A DNA stretch of 64,000 nucleotides from Herbaspirillum sp. Sphag64 (GCF_014192645.1 NZ_JACHYE010000008.1:62001-126000), one strand, 5' to 3'; positions 47,974 through 60,196 are shown, numbered from the stretch's first letter. Translations and numbers: made by a program. The notes: generated by a model from the sequence alone, not told the origin.

Positions 47974-48897
47974 ATGAGTATCTCTTCCACTGCTGCCTCA
48001 GGCACATCACTAGCGTTGTCGGTCTTGAGCGAGGCGGCGCAGCAAACGTATCCTGCATCGGCATTATATGTGCTTGCTACACCCATCGGAAATGTTTGCG
48101 ATATCAGTGTGCGTGCACTGCATGTATTGAGCATCGTCGATACCGTGGCCTGCGAAGATACCCGCAACACCAGCCATTTGTTGAGCCGCTACGGTATCAG
48201 TCAGCCGCTGCTGGCCGCGCATGAACACAATGAGCGGGAAGTCGCCGAGAAGATCATTGGTCGACTGCAGCAAGGCGAGCGCATCGCGCTGGTGTCGGAT
48301 GCGGGCACCCCTGCGGTCTCGGATCCAGGCGCAAAAATTGTCGCGGCAGTGCGTGCTGCAGGTCTGCGCGTGGTGCCCTTGCCGGGTGCTTCAGCAGCTA
48401 TTTCGGCCTTGTCTGCCAGTGGCCTGATTAATGATCAATTCCGTTTCGTCGGCTTTTTACCGAGCAAGGCCAAACAGCGTGAAATGGCGTTACACGAGCT
48501 GCTACACGAGCGCGCTACACTGATGTTCTATGAAGCTCCTCATCGCATTGTCGAGACGGTGAGCGCGCTGTTGCAGGTGTTTGGTCCGCAGCGTCAGGTC
48601 GTGTTGGCGCGTGAACTGACCAAATTGTTTGAGACGATTCATCACTGTGCGCTGGCAGAAGCACCCGACTGGCTGGCGCAGGATGCTAACCGGCAGCGTG
48701 GCGAATTTGTGATTCTGATCGCAGGTGATCAGGCGGAGAGTAATACGGAAGCCGACGCCGATGCCGAGCGGATTTTACAGATCCTGCTCGCCGAGTTACC
48801 CGTCAAACAGGCCGCATCACTGGCCGCCCAAATTACCGGACAAAAGAAAAACGCGCTCTATGAGCGCGCTTTACAAATCAAAAACTCAGAAAACTAA
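47974..48897 (+). CDS. rsmI: 16S rRNA 2'-O-ribose C1402 methyltransferase RsmI
   Basis: A 307-residue SAM-dependent tetrapyrrole-methylase-fold enzyme. It has LYVLATPIGNVCDISVRALH, ACEDTRNTSHLLSRYGI, IALVSDAGTPAVSDPGAKIV and PLPGASAAISALSASGL. It methylates the ribose of C1402 in 16S rRNA near the P site. The ATG at 47974 is the sensible family start, although longer frames extend into lpoA. The start lies ten bases from the lpoA start on the other strand, with no obvious Shine-Dalgarno of its own. Confidence 0.95.
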   Translation: MSISSTAASGTSLALSVLSEAAQQTYPASALYVLATPIGNVCDISVRALHVLSIVDTVACEDTRNTSHLLSRYGISQPLLAAHEHNEREVAEKIIGRLQQGERIALVSDAGTPAVSDPGAKIVAAVRAAGLRVVPLPGASAAISALSASGLINDQFRFVGFLPSKAKQREMALHELLHERATLMFYEAPHRIVETVSALLQVFGPQRQVVLARELTKLFETIHHCALAEAPDWLAQDANRQRGEFVILIAGDQAESNTEADADAERILQILLAELPVKQAASLAAQITGQKKNALYERALQIKNSEN

Positions 48898-48918
48898 GTC
48901 TGCCGGAAATGCCACATC

Positions 48919-49251
48919 TCAATGTACGGATGACTTTGAAAACAGATTGAGAACCAGCACACCCGCCAGGATCAGACCCATGCCGATCAGGGCGGGCGCA
49001 TCCAGTGTCTGCCCATAGACCAGATACGCCACCAGCGAAATCAACACGATGCCTAGACCGGACCAAACCGCGTAGGCAATGCCGACCGGTATCGATTTGA
49101 GGGTCAGCGAGAGAAAAATAAAAGCAATCGCATAGCCGACCACAACCAGCACCGATGGCCAAAGTCGGGTAAAACCATCGGCAGCGCGTAGCGCCGACGT
49201 CGCAATGACCTCGGCTACAATCGCGATACCCAGTAACAAATAAGGTGGCAT
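48919..49251 (-). CDS. SMR-family multidrug efflux protein (EmrE/QacE type)
   Basis: A 110-residue four-helix inner-membrane protein. It has [20 protein letters not shown] (Glu in helix 1 is the proton/drug site), [20 protein letters not shown] and [19 protein letters not shown]. The length is exactly normal for the family, which forms dimers exporting cationic compounds. The ATG at 49251 follows AGGGAC. It is transcribed after rlpA and converges on rsmI, 21 bases away. Confidence 0.93.
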   Translation of the reverse strand: MPPYLLLGIAIVAEVIATSALRAADGFTRLWPSVLVVVGYAIAFIFLSLTLKSIPVGIAYAVWSGLGIVLISLVAYLVYGQTLDAPALIGMGLILAGVLVLNLFSKSSVH

Positions 49252-49267
49252 GAAATCGCGTCCCTGT

Positions 49268-50398
49268 TTAGCGTTCAATAATGAATGGTGTTACATCAAT
49301 GCGCTGACGAATCAGCTGCGCCGTGCTTTGCGCCACGGGGCGACTGGCATAGGGACCGGCGACAACGCGGTACATGCCATTGACCACGACGGTATCGAGA
49401 CTGGCTACAGCACCGTTAAGACTAGCCATGAGCTTGTCGCGCGCAGCACGCGCGTTGGCTTCCTGACTAAAGGCACCGAGTTGCAGATAAATGCCCGGTG
49501 CAACGGCCGCCGCGGTGGTGCCCGTGGCAGTGGCGACACTGGATGTTGCCGCCGCGCTGGCGGCACTCACATTACTGCCAGTGGTGATCGCTTGCGGCTG
49601 CGCCAGTGCTGGCATTTCTGCCTGGGCAAGCTGTCCCGGTGGAGCGACCGCACCGACTGATACTGCAGGATCAGCTGCGCCCGATGTTGCAGGCATGCCG
49701 GTGGCACCAGCGACAACGGTGCTGGAAATGCCGTTACGCTTGTTTTCTGCCATGCGCCGAATTTCATCGGGCAACAAACGCTCGACTTCAAGCTCACTGC
49801 TGCCAGAAGACAGATAACCAAGTTTTAGTGCAGCGGTGTACGACAAATCAATGATGCGGGTGGTGTGGAAGGGACCACGGTCGTTAATCCGCACAATCAC
49901 TTGCGCACCAGTCTTCAGATTAGTCACGCGGGCATACGAGGGAATCGGCAAGGTCGGATGCGCTGCCGTCATCTTGTACATGTCATAGAGCTCGCCGGAC
50001 GAGGTCTTGGCGCCATGGAATTTCTTGCCATACCAGCTGCCGATGCCACGCTCTTTGTACGGGCGATCATCGACGATCGGTACGTAGGTCTTGCCAAAGA
50101 CAACGTAGGGACGACTGGCCGACTTCAAATAGGGCTCAATCTTTGGATCAGCATCCGGCGTATTGAGCAAGCCATCTGGCGGATTGTCACCGGGGCCATC
50201 ATCCTTGTAATAGCCGCCCCGGCCAGAACCGGCTGGCGGTAATGCGGGCAAAGGCTTGGAAGGGGTTGAGCGCACGGCGGTGGCAGGTGCAACCGTGTCA
50301 GTGCGCGGCGGCGCACTGCTGCAGGCTGCCAATGCCAGCGGAATCAGGACGGACAGGCCGCGCAGCAGGCGCGGGAAGACATCAAGGTGTGCTCGCAT
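49268..50398 (-). CDS. rlpA: RlpA septal-ring lytic transglycosylase lipoprotein
   Basis: A 376-residue lipoprotein. The signal ends at LAAC, followed by a Pro-rich linker, then the double-psi beta-barrel ([20 protein letters not shown], and [19 protein letters not shown] with the catalytic Asp). A long Ala/Thr-rich linker leads to a C-terminal SPOR domain ([20 protein letters not shown]). It cleaves denuded glycan strands at division sites. The ATG at 50398 has GGAA eight bases upstream. It closes the mre operon next to rodA. Confidence 0.93.
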   Translation of the reverse strand: MRAHLDVFPRLLRGLSVLIPLALAACSSAPPRTDTVAPATAVRSTPSKPLPALPPAGSGRGGYYKDDGPGDNPPDGLLNTPDADPKIEPYLKSASRPYVVFGKTYVPIVDDRPYKERGIGSWYGKKFHGAKTSSGELYDMYKMTAAHPTLPIPSYARVTNLKTGAQVIVRINDRGPFHTTRIIDLSYTAALKLGYLSSGSSELEVERLLPDEIRRMAENKRNGISSTVVAGATGMPATSGAADPAVSVGAVAPPGQLAQAEMPALAQPQAITTGSNVSAASAAATSSVATATGTTAAAVAPGIYLQLGAFSQEANARAARDKLMASLNGAVASLDTVVVNGMYRVVAGPYASRPVAQSTAQLIRQRIDVTPFIIER

Positions 50399-50481
50399 GG
50401 GAACATTTCCAAAAGGCATGGTTGGTGTGCGGTCGTCGATGATGCGCAAAGATACCAGAGTCTGCCGCGCCCCGAACAAAA

Positions 50482-51591
50482 TCAGGTTTGCACCAGTTTG
50501 CGGTGACGTTGAATACTCATCAGAATGCCAGCTGCCAGCCCCAGTGTGACCAATGCCGTGCCACCGTAACTCATGAACGGCAGCGGTACACCAACCACCG
50601 GGATAATGCCGCTGACCATGCCCATGTTCACGAATGCGTAAGTAAAGAACATCATCGTGATCGAACCACCCAACAACCGGGTGAACAAGGTCGGTGCATT
50701 TGCCGTAATCATCATGCTGCGGGCGATCAGCAACAGATACAGTGCCACCAGAATGAGATTGCCGATCAATCCAAACTCTTCTGAGTAGACCGAAAAGATA
50801 AAGTCAGTGGTCCGTTCCGGAATGAATTCAAGGTGGGTCTGAGTACCCATCAACCAGCCCTTGCCGGTGATACCGCCCGAGCCAATGGCAATCGTCGATT
50901 GAATGATGTGAAAGCCCTTGCCCAACGGGTCAGAGGTTGGGTCAATGAGCATCATCACCCGCTGTCGCTGATAGTCATGCATAACCGACCAGATCACCGG
51001 CAGGCTGGCCGCACCGGCAACGAACAGGGCCGTCAGCACCTTCCATGACAACCCGGCGAAGAAGATCACAAAAAAACCCGCCGCCAGCACCAGCAAGCCG
51101 GTACCCAGGTCTGGCTGGCGAATGATCAGACCAACCGGCACCGCCAGCAGCAGCGTCGCCACGACAAAGACATGCCAGCGCATCACGCTTTCGCGCTTCT
51201 GGAAATACCAGGCCAGCATCAACGGCATGGCGATTTTCATCACTTCCGAGGGCTGCACCACCACGCCAATGTTGAGCCAGCGTCGCGATCCTTTCTTGAC
51301 GATACCAAACAGTGCCACCGCAATGAGCAAGGTGACACCGATGGTATAAATCGGCACGGCAAAACGCAACAAGGTCTGGGGCGAGAGATTGGCAGCAATC
51401 CAGAGCACCACGAAAGCAATCAGGATATTACGCAACTGGTCTTCCACCCGGCCCGGGAAATTGATGCCGGCCGAGTACAGCGTAACGATACCTACCGCCA
51501 CAATCAGAAAGATGATCAGCGACAGGCTGGCGTCAAATACGGCCAGATGCGGTTTGATGATTTGCCACAGAGGTGGTCGCTGCAGGCTCAT
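50482..51591 (-). CDS. rodA: RodA peptidoglycan glycosyltransferase (SEDS)
   Basis: A 369-residue polytopic protein with ten helices. Conserved segments are LNIGVVVQPSEVMKIAMPLM, IIRQPDLGTGLLVLAAGFFV, FIPERTTDFIFSVYSEEFGL and VGVPLPFMSYGGTALVTLGL. It polymerises lipid II with PBP2 during cell elongation. Its start is four bases after the PBP2 stop codon. Confidence 0.96.
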   Translation of the reverse strand: MSLQRPPLWQIIKPHLAVFDASLSLIIFLIVAVGIVTLYSAGINFPGRVEDQLRNILIAFVVLWIAANLSPQTLLRFAVPIYTIGVTLLIAVALFGIVKKGSRRWLNIGVVVQPSEVMKIAMPLMLAWYFQKRESVMRWHVFVVATLLLAVPVGLIIRQPDLGTGLLVLAAGFFVIFFAGLSWKVLTALFVAGAASLPVIWSVMHDYQRQRVMMLIDPTSDPLGKGFHIIQSTIAIGSGGITGKGWLMGTQTHLEFIPERTTDFIFSVYSEEFGLIGNLILVALYLLLIARSMMITANAPTLFTRLLGGSITMMFFTYAFVNMGMVSGIIPVVGVPLPFMSYGGTALVTLGLAAGILMSIQRHRKLVQT

Positions 51592-51595
51592 GATG

Positions 51596-53560
51596 TCAAT
51601 CTTTCAATGGACGACCGTTGGCATCCACTGCGGGCGCCACATTCGATGTGTCATCAGCGTTGGTACCCGACTTGTCGCCGGCCTTGGGGTCTGTCTTGTT
51701 GCTGTCACCAGGACGCTTACCCAGCAAATAATAGTCGAGTGCCTTGCGTGCCAGCGGTGCAGCCGCTTCGGCGCCCCAGCCACCATTCTCGACGATCACA
51801 GCAATCGCGATACGTGGTTTCTCGGCCGGTGCAAATGCGGTGTACAAGGCGTTGTCCAGCAGATGCGTCGCCAGATGCTTGGCGTCGTATTTCTCGTTCT
51901 TTTTGATCGATACCACCTGTGCAGTACCGGTCTTGCCCGCGGACGTATATTGCGCACCGGCAAACACGCGCGAACCAGTACCTTCCTTGTTCACGCCAAC
52001 CATGGCTTGCTTGACGATGTCGATATTTTCCTGCTTCAACGGAATCCGATAACTTTCCTTGGGCACGGTGACAGTGCGCTCATGGGTGACGCCATCTTCA
52101 ATCATTTTGACCAGATGCGGCTTCATGACCACGCCGTCGTTAGCCAAGGTCGCTACGGCATGCGCCATCTGAATCGGGGTAAAGGAATTGTAACCCTGCC
52201 CGATGCCTAGCGAAATCGTTTCACCGGCATACCACTTGCGCTGCTCTGGCCGACGGTAGGCATTGCGTTTCCAGGTAGTTGAGGGCAACAAGCCCTTACG
52301 CTCGTGCTCCAGATCAATACCGGTAATCTGACCAAAACCGAACGGCTTCATGAAGTCATGAATCGCATCCACGCCCAAGTCATTGGCCAGCATATAGTAG
52401 TAGGTGTCGCACGATTCAACGATGGATTTATACATATCCACCACGCCGTGGCCACCTTCCTTGTCGTCCCGGAACTTGTGATTGCCCAGCCAGAAATAAC
52501 CAGGGTCGCGGATGGTATCGGTAGGCCGTCGCTTACCCAGTTCCAGAGCCGCCAGCGCCATGTAGGGCTTATAGGTGGACCCTGGCGGATAAGTCCCCGA
52601 TAGCGGACGATTCACCAACGGCCGGTCAGGCGAGTTGTTGAGCTCATCCCAGGTTTGCTGGTCAATTCCTTCAACGAAAACATTGGGATCGAATGACGGC
52701 TGAGACACATAGGCCAGGATATCGCCGGTAGCCGGATCGATTGCCACCAGTGCCCCCTTGCGGTCGCCGAAGGCCTCTTCAATTACCTTCTGCAATTCAA
52801 TATCAATCGACAGAATCAGATTGTGACCAGGGCTCGCGGGTGTGCGTGAAAGCGTACGCACGGCGCGACCACCGGCAGAAATTTCAACTTCTTCATAGCC
52901 GGTCGTCCCGTGCAGCTGGGTCTCGTAGCTCTTTTCCAGACCTTCCTTGCCGATGTAGTCAGTACCGTTGTAATTGGCCTCGTCATCGGAGTCGGCAATG
53001 CGGTCAGCATCGCGTTGACTGATCCGGCCGATGTAACCGATGACGTGCGCGGCGCTCTTGCCAAACGGATACTGACGGAACAGTCGGGCCTGAATATCAA
53101 CACCAGGAAAGCGATAGCGCTGGGCAGTGAATTTGGCAACTTCCTCGTCGGTCAGACGGGTACGAATAGGGACACTCTCAAAGTTCTTTGATTCTTCGAG
53201 CAATTTGCGGAAACGACGACGATCCTTGGGTTGAATCTCTACCAGCGTACTGAGCTGATCAACCAGATCATCTAGACTGCCAACAATCTTGGACGGCGTA
53301 ATTTCAAGCGTATAAGCAGAGTAGTTACGCGCCAGAACGACGCCATTGCGGTCCATGATCAGGCCACGATTGGGCGTAATTGGCACTACCGAGATACGGT
53401 TTTCCTCGGCCTGCGCAGCATAGGCTTCATAGCGCACGATCTGCAGCCAGACAAAACGCGCTACCAGCAAACCAAAACACACCAGTACGACGATGGCCAC
53501 CACGAACAGGCGCAGCCGGAACAGCCTCAGTTCATTCTCGGTATTTTTGAACTCGGTCAT
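51596..53560 (-). CDS. mrdA: Penicillin-binding protein 2 (peptidoglycan transpeptidase)
   Basis: A 654-residue class B PBP. It has one N-terminal membrane helix (about 14-36), a non-catalytic pedestal domain, and a transpeptidase domain with STYK in PGSTYKPYMALAA, an SxN-type element and KTGTAQV in SAGKTGTAQV. The C-terminus is polar and rather long. It cross-links peptidoglycan of the side wall with RodA as partner. It lies in the elongasome operon between mreD and rodA. Confidence 0.96.
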   Translation of the reverse strand: MTEFKNTENELRLFRLRLFVVAIVVLVCFGLLVARFVWLQIVRYEAYAAQAEENRISVVPITPNRGLIMDRNGVVLARNYSAYTLEITPSKIVGSLDDLVDQLSTLVEIQPKDRRRFRKLLEESKNFESVPIRTRLTDEEVAKFTAQRYRFPGVDIQARLFRQYPFGKSAAHVIGYIGRISQRDADRIADSDDEANYNGTDYIGKEGLEKSYETQLHGTTGYEEVEISAGGRAVRTLSRTPASPGHNLILSIDIELQKVIEEAFGDRKGALVAIDPATGDILAYVSQPSFDPNVFVEGIDQQTWDELNNSPDRPLVNRPLSGTYPPGSTYKPYMALAALELGKRRPTDTIRDPGYFWLGNHKFRDDKEGGHGVVDMYKSIVESCDTYYYMLANDLGVDAIHDFMKPFGFGQITGIDLEHERKGLLPSTTWKRNAYRRPEQRKWYAGETISLGIGQGYNSFTPIQMAHAVATLANDGVVMKPHLVKMIEDGVTHERTVTVPKESYRIPLKQENIDIVKQAMVGVNKEGTGSRVFAGAQYTSAGKTGTAQVVSIKKNEKYDAKHLATHLLDNALYTAFAPAEKPRIAIAVIVENGGWGAEAAAPLARKALDYYLLGKRPGDSNKTDPKAGDKSGTNADDTSNVAPAVDANGRPLKD

Positions 53561-53573
53561 GCCAACAGGCCCA

Positions 53574-54086
53574 TCAGATCGGACGATTTTCGTCGCGATT
53601 TATAGCGCGCCGCTGGGGTGCCAGCAGCAACCATGTCACCAGTGGCCACAACAAGGCACTGACAAAACTCTCGCTGAAGTAATACCAGTGCGGGAATTTA
53701 CCACTGACGATCAGACGCACCAGCAATTGCACGACTTGCGTGAACAATAGCAGCGGCAGAATATGCAGCGCCTGGGTGCCCACCGGAAACCAGAGTACAC
53801 GGCGGTGGATCATGATCGAGAAATACGACAGCAGGGTATAGGCAAGCGCATTCTCGCCTAGCAATGTCGCTTGATTGACATCCATCAATACGCCCATCAG
53901 GAAAGCGATGCTGATACCAATCATGCGGGGCTGATGGATCGCCCAGAATACCAACACCAATGCGACAAAGTCTGGCACGCCGACGGCTTGCCCCCAAGGT
54001 AGCAGGTTCAGCAGAAAGGCCACCACGAGACTGAAGAAAATGAACAGCCGGTTTGCCGGCAGCAGGATGTAATGCGGGTCGTTCAT
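53574..54086 (-). CDS. mreD: Rod shape-determining protein MreD
   Basis: A 170-residue integral-membrane protein with five helices, including LFIFFSLVVAFLLNLLPWGQ and IGISIAFLMGVLMDVNQATL, the MreD pattern. It overlaps the mreC stop by four bases and lies directly upstream of mrdA. It is a component of the elongasome. Confidence 0.93.
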   Translation of the reverse strand: MNDPHYILLPANRLFIFFSLVVAFLLNLLPWGQAVGVPDFVALVLVFWAIHQPRMIGISIAFLMGVLMDVNQATLLGENALAYTLLSYFSIMIHRRVLWFPVGTQALHILPLLLFTQVVQLLVRLIVSGKFPHWYYFSESFVSALLWPLVTWLLLAPQRRAINRDENRPI

Positions 54087-55162
54087 TTGGTGCTCTTGGC
54101 TGGTTGGGCTGCCGCAACAGGCGCAGAAGCAGCGCGGGCGACAGGAGTAGCTGGCGCTGGTGCCGCCGCTACAGGCACGGCCGCCTGGGTCACCGAGGCT
54201 GCGCCCTTGCGCTCCTCGGCCGGCGGCGATTTACTACGGTCATCTGCCTGCTCCTTGGTACTCTCGCGCAGGCGACGTTTGAGCAGTTTGTCATCCTTGT
54301 CGGAAGGCACATCAGCGTCCGGACGCTGTGTCTGAGATTGGTCGACCAGCAGGATCAGTAATTGGCGATGACGGTCAATTCCCGCCGACGGCATACAAAC
54401 AATGTGGGCGAAGGCATCGGTTGACTTGGTCTCGACTTGTACCACGGTAGCCACCGATAGACCGGCTGGATACACGCCGTCAATGCCCGAAGTCACCAGC
54501 GCATCACCCTTGCGGATGTCGGCATTGGATGCCATGAAGCGCAAATCCAGCACACCTGACTGACCGCGGCCATAGGCAACGCTACGCAAGCCATTGCGCA
54601 ATACCTGCACCGGGATAGCCTGATCCTTGTCCGTCAACAGAGTGACTTCAGAAGTAAACGGGAACACCCGCGTGACCTGCCCCACAATACCAATATCATC
54701 AATCACCGGCTGGCCCGCTGTCACGCCTTGTTGCGAGCCACGATTGAGGATGATCTTGCGCGTGAAGGGGTCGCGCGCATCGTACAGAATTTCGCCCACC
54801 AGCGACTTGCTGGGAACCCGTTGCTGCATATTCAGCAGGTTACGCAACTGATTGTTCTCAGCAGAGACCTGACGCTCCTGCTGCAGCAATTGTGCATTCA
54901 GGACTTGTTGTCGGCGCAAGGCGTCATTCTGGCTTTGCACCGTATTCAGCGAAGTGAAGTAATCACCCACCTTATACGCCGCATCACGCGGCATCAACGC
55001 CACCACCTGAAACGGATACAGCACCGTCCCCACTGCCTGACGCACGATGGTCAGCGCGTGCATGCGAGAATCAACCACCAGCATAACGACGGCAATCAGG
55101 GCAAAAAAACCGGCACGCACACGGGCTGAAGCGCCCTGCTTGAAAAGTGGTGGAATATCCAT
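54083..55162 (-). CDS. mreC: Rod shape-determining protein MreC
   Basis: A 359-residue protein with one N-terminal membrane helix (about 14-34), a coiled coil (about 65-110), and the beta-rich MreC core (ITRVFPFTSEVTLLTDKDQA is conserved; GILDGVYPAG-type loops follow). An Ala/Pro-rich tail of about 75 residues follows the core and is longer than in many MreC proteins. It links MreB with PBP2/RodA in the periplasm. Its 5' end is 243 bases from mreB. Confidence 0.94.
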   Translation of the reverse strand: MDIPPLFKQGASARVRAGFFALIAVVMLVVDSRMHALTIVRQAVGTVLYPFQVVALMPRDAAYKVGDYFTSLNTVQSQNDALRRQQVLNAQLLQQERQVSAENNQLRNLLNMQQRVPSKSLVGEILYDARDPFTRKIILNRGSQQGVTAGQPVIDDIGIVGQVTRVFPFTSEVTLLTDKDQAIPVQVLRNGLRSVAYGRGQSGVLDLRFMASNADIRKGDALVTSGIDGVYPAGLSVATVVQVETKSTDAFAHIVCMPSAGIDRHRQLLILLVDQSQTQRPDADVPSDKDDKLLKRRLRESTKEQADDRSKSPPAEERKGAASVTQAAVPVAAAPAPATPVARAASAPVAAAQPAKSTK

Positions 55163-55208
55163 GTGTGCTTAAGCCCGCAACGAACTCTGCAGGGCAGAAA
55201 ATCGCAAC

Positions 55209-55227
55209 AGCCCGCACAAGGCGGGCT
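55209..55227. other. GC-rich hairpin between mreB and mreC
   Basis: AGCCCGC (55209-55215) pairs with GCGGGCT (55221-55227) over a five-base loop. On the minus strand, the transcribed one, no T-run follows, so it is more likely an attenuating or processing hairpin in the mreB-mreC message than a full terminator. Confidence 0.5.
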
Positions 55228-55405
55228 GAAAAAACCACATCGGGCAGGAGTACTGGTTGCCTAAAGGCAAGCCGTGCCATGAAGACGAAACAGAGCCATC
55301 CGATGGATCACACACTCGCGACACCGACTTTGTTTCTGTATGCGCTGTCATAGGCGTATTTCAATTCTGCAAGCTTGATCCGACTCCCGCTACCCGTGCG
55401 TTGAA

Positions 55406-56734
<1,329 letters not shown>

Positions 56735-57037
56735 ATGACGCTAGCCCTTTCCGACGTTAAACGCATTGCCAACCTGTCCCGCCTGGAATTAACGGAGTCA
56801 CAGGCGCAGCAAACCCTGACCAAACTGAACGACATTTTTTCTCTGGTGGAACAAATGAGCGCGGTCGATACGACCGGTATCGAGCCACTGAGCCATCCAA
56901 TTGCTGCGCTACAGACCGATCTGGCGCTGCGCCTGCGTGACGATGTGGTGACCGAAACCAATCAGCGCGAGGCCTATCAGCAGCCGGCACCAGCGACGCA
57001 GGATGGCCTGTATCTGGTGCCCAAGGTGATCGAATAG
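56735..57037 (+). CDS. gatC: Asp-tRNA(Asn)/Glu-tRNA(Gln) amidotransferase subunit C
   Basis: A 100-residue stabilising subunit. It has [40 protein letters not shown] and a C-terminal LYLVPKVIE, all standard. It links GatA and GatB. The ATG at 56735 gives the usual N-terminus; an upstream in-frame ATG would add nine basic residues. It opens the gatCAB operon. Confidence 0.95.
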   Translation: MTLALSDVKRIANLSRLELTESQAQQTLTKLNDIFSLVEQMSAVDTTGIEPLSHPIAALQTDLALRLRDDVVTETNQREAYQQPAPATQDGLYLVPKVIE

Positions 57038-57136
57038 GCATCTAACCCGGACAGACGCGGCCTGGCAATCAGTTAACCATGCCCTGCCAGCCGTTCTTCT
57101 CAGAAACTGAAGCAACTGAAAAACGATCGATTTTCC

Positions 57137-58603
57137 ATGCATACCAAGACCATCAAAGAGCTTTCGACGCTGTTGCAGGCCAAGAAAATTTCCGCCACTG
57201 AACTGGCGACCCTGTTCCTTGACCGTATCGAACAAAGCGACCTCAATGCCTTCCTGCATGTGGACCGCAGCCTGACACTGGCACAGGCAGCACGCGCAGA
57301 TCAGCGTTTGAGCAGCGGCGATATCACCGCACTGACCGGTATCCCGATTGCACACAAGGACCTGTTTGCGACCCGTGACTGGCGCACCACTGCCGGTTCG
57401 AAGATGCTGGAAAATTACACCAGCCCGTTTGATGCTACCGTGGTGGAACGCTTCAACCATGCCGGTACTGTCACGCTGGGCAAACTCAACTGCGACGAAT
57501 TTGCAATGGGTTCGGCCAACGAAAATTCCTTCTTTGGCGCGGTCAAAAATCCTTGGGATAAAACTGCCGTACCAGGCGGCTCCTCCGGTGGCTCGGCCGC
57601 GGCAATTGCCGCCCGTCTGGCGCCTGCGGCAACGGCAACCGATACCGGTGGCTCAATCCGTCAACCAGCCTCGCTGTGCGGCGTAACGGGTATCAAGCCA
57701 ACCTATGGCAGCGTGTCGCGTTTCGGCATGATCGCTTATGCCTCCTCGCTGGATCAGGGTGGTCCGATTGCCAAGACCGCCGAAGACTGCGGCCTGCTAC
57801 TCAACGCCATGTCCGGTTTCGATGCCCGTGACGCCACCAGCCTCGAGCGCCCACAGGAAGACTTTACCCGCTCGCTGGGCGACAGCCTGCAAGGCCTGCG
57901 TATTGGTGTGCCGCACGAATTCTTCGGCGCCGGATTGGCCGCCGATGTGGAGCAAGCGGTACGCGCCGCACTACGCGAATTCGAAAAGCTGGGTGCCACG
58001 CTGGTCGATATCTCGCTGCCCAAGACCGAGCTGTCGATCCCGGTGTATTACGTGATCGCACCGGCAGAAGCATCCTCGAATCTGTCGCGCTTTGATGGTG
58101 TGCGTTATGGCCATCGTGCCGCTGATTACAAGGATCTGGCGGACATGTACAAGAAGTCCCGTGCAGAAGGTTTTGGCGAAGAAGTCAAACGCCGCATTCT
58201 GGTCGGTTCTTATGTGCTCTCGCACGGCTACTACGATGCCTACTACCTGCAGGCACAAAAGATTCGTCGCCTGATCGCGCAAGACTTCCAGCGCGCACTG
58301 ACCGGGCCGGAACGCCAATGCGATGTCATCATGGGACCGGTATCGCCGACCGTGGCATGGGATCTGGGCGACAAAACCGATGATCCGGTGGCCAACTATC
58401 TGGCCGACATTTTCACACTGTCCACCAGTCTGGCAGGCCTGCCCGGCATGTCGATTCCCTGTGGTTTTGGTCAAGGCGAAAAGAACAGCCGCCGACCAGT
58501 CGGCCTGCAGATCATCGGCAACTATTTTGAGGAGGCGCGCCTGCTCAACGTCGCTCACCAGTATCAGCAAGCCACCGATTGGCATGTGCGCGCTCCAGCC
58601 TGA
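57137..58603 (+). CDS. gatA: Amidotransferase subunit A (GatA)
   Basis: A 488-residue amidase-signature enzyme with the Ser-cisSer-Lys triad at about Lys74 (IAHKDL), Ser149 ([11 protein letters not shown]) and Ser173 ([11 protein letters not shown]). It hydrolyses glutamine and channels ammonia to GatB. It lies 99 bases after gatC and 60 before gatB. The pair of possible substrates, Glu-tRNA(Gln) and Asp-tRNA(Asn), cannot be told apart from this sequence. Confidence 0.97.
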   Translation: MHTKTIKELSTLLQAKKISATELATLFLDRIEQSDLNAFLHVDRSLTLAQAARADQRLSSGDITALTGIPIAHKDLFATRDWRTTAGSKMLENYTSPFDATVVERFNHAGTVTLGKLNCDEFAMGSANENSFFGAVKNPWDKTAVPGGSSGGSAAAIAARLAPAATATDTGGSIRQPASLCGVTGIKPTYGSVSRFGMIAYASSLDQGGPIAKTAEDCGLLLNAMSGFDARDATSLERPQEDFTRSLGDSLQGLRIGVPHEFFGAGLAADVEQAVRAALREFEKLGATLVDISLPKTELSIPVYYVIAPAEASSNLSRFDGVRYGHRAADYKDLADMYKKSRAEGFGEEVKRRILVGSYVLSHGYYDAYYLQAQKIRRLIAQDFQRALTGPERQCDVIMGPVSPTVAWDLGDKTDDPVANYLADIFTLSTSLAGLPGMSIPCGFGQGEKNSRRPVGLQIIGNYFEEARLLNVAHQYQQATDWHVRAPA

Positions 58604-58663
58604 GCTGGAAACGCCGCCAACGTCCTGACGCAACAGCACAGATAAAGATTTGAAGAGGTCATC

Positions 58664-60124
58664 ATGCAGTGGGAAGTAGTCATCGGTCTGGAAACGCATA
58701 CGCAGCTCTCGACCCAATCCAAGATTTTCAGTGGCGCATCGACCCAGTTCGGTGCCGCTCCCAACACCCAGGCCAGCCCGGTTGATCTGGCACTGCCTGG
58801 CGTCTTGCCCGTACCCAACAAGGGCGCCGTCGAGCGTGCGATTCAGTTCGGGCTCGCAATTGGTGCCACGATTTCGCCGCGCTCGATTTTTGCGCGCAAG
58901 AATTACTTTTATCCTGACCTGCCCAAGGGCTATCAGATCAGCCAGTTTGAAATTCCGGTGGTGCAAGGTGGCCGGATTTCCTTCGCGCTGGAAAAGGATG
59001 GCAAAACCGAGCTCAAAACCATCCAGCTAACGCGCGCGCATCTGGAAGAAGATGCCGGTAAATCGCTGCATGAAGACTATCAGGGTATGACCGGCATCGA
59101 CCTCAACCGGGCGGGTACACCCTTGCTGGAAATCGTCACCGAGCCCGACATGCGCAGCGCCACGGAAGCGGTCGCCTATGCCAAGGCCTTGCACTCGCTG
59201 GTGATGTGGCTGGGCATCTGCGACGGCAACATGCAGGAAGGTTCGTTCCGCTGCGACGCCAACGTCTCGGTGCGTCCGGTGGGACAGGCAGAATTCGGTA
59301 CCCGCTGCGAAATCAAGAATCTGAACTCGTTCCGCTTCATGGAAGAGGCCATCAACTATGAAGTGCGACGTCAGATCGAACTGATCGAAGACGGTGGCAA
59401 GGTGGTCCAGGAAACCCGCCTGTACGATCCCGACAAGAAGGAAACCCGCTCCATGCGCAGCAAGGAAGATGCGCAGGATTACCGCTACTTCCCGGACCCC
59501 GACCTGCCGCCGCTGGTCATTGCACAAGAATGGATCGAGCGCGTGCGCGCCACGATGCCAGAACTGCCCGGTGCCATGCGTGAACGCTTTGTACGTGACT
59601 TTGCGCTGCCGGAATATGATGCGGCGGTACTGACCCAATCGAAGTCCATGGCGAGCTATTTCGAAGCCGTAGTCACTGCGGCTGGCAAGGAGCAGGCTAA
59701 ACCTGCTGCCAACTGGCTCATGGGTGACGTTGCGTCCACCCTCAACCGTGAAGATACCGATATCAGCGCCGCACCTGTCAGCGCTGTGCAACTGGCCTTG
59801 CTACTCAAGCGCATTTCCGACGGCACGATCTCCAACAAGATCGCCAAGGAAGTCTTTGCAGCCATGTGGGAAGCCAAATCAGACAAGCCATCGCTGGCCG
59901 ATGACATCATCGACGCCAAGGGTCTGAAGCAGATTTCCGACAGTGGTGCGCTCGAAGCAATCGTCGATCAGGTACTGGCTGCCAATGAAAAGTCGGTCGC
60001 CGAGTTCCGTTCCGGCAAGGAGCAAGCCATCAACGCGCTGATCGGGCAAGCCATGAAAGCGACCAAGGGCAAGGCAAATCCGGCGCAGCTGACCGAGTTG
60101 CTGCGCAAGAAACTGAGCGCCTGA
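58664..60124 (+). CDS. gatB: Amidotransferase subunit B (GatB)
   Basis: A 486-residue subunit that activates the mischarged tRNA with ATP and adds ammonia. The N-terminal half has [37 protein letters not shown] and [16 protein letters not shown]. The C-terminal helical and YqeY-type tail domain ends with [12 protein letters not shown]. It is the last gene of the operon, followed by a terminator. Confidence 0.97.
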   Translation: MQWEVVIGLETHTQLSTQSKIFSGASTQFGAAPNTQASPVDLALPGVLPVPNKGAVERAIQFGLAIGATISPRSIFARKNYFYPDLPKGYQISQFEIPVVQGGRISFALEKDGKTELKTIQLTRAHLEEDAGKSLHEDYQGMTGIDLNRAGTPLLEIVTEPDMRSATEAVAYAKALHSLVMWLGICDGNMQEGSFRCDANVSVRPVGQAEFGTRCEIKNLNSFRFMEEAINYEVRRQIELIEDGGKVVQETRLYDPDKKETRSMRSKEDAQDYRYFPDPDLPPLVIAQEWIERVRATMPELPGAMRERFVRDFALPEYDAAVLTQSKSMASYFEAVVTAAGKEQAKPAANWLMGDVASTLNREDTDISAAPVSAVQLALLLKRISDGTISNKIAKEVFAAMWEAKSDKPSLADDIIDAKGLKQISDSGALEAIVDQVLAANEKSVAEFRSGKEQAINALIGQAMKATKGKANPAQLTELLRKKLSA

Positions 60125-60154
60125 TGTAGTCCTCAGAGTGCTCCTGCGGGTGTT

Positions 60155-60196
60155 AAAGAGCCGCTGTGCAATTCGACTGCAGAGCGGCTTTTTATT
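60155..60196 (+). terminator. Intrinsic terminator of gatCAB
   Basis: AGCCGCT (60159-60165) and TGCA (60167-60170) pair with TGCA (60178-60181) and AGCGGCT (60183-60189) across a seven-base loop, with a symmetric G-G mismatch. Five T residues and ATT follow. Confidence 0.85.

Noticed and set aside
48850-48866. GCGCTC-tat-GAGCGC hairpin near the end of rsmI
   Set aside because: It lies inside coding sequence, is short and has no T-run, so it was not called a terminator.
57971-58966. 331-codon minus-strand open frame
   Set aside because: It lies antisense across gatA and gatB and its composition is that of a shadow frame.
59027-59791. 254-codon minus-strand open frame
   Set aside because: It is antisense to gatB, lacks a ribosome binding site and resembles no family.
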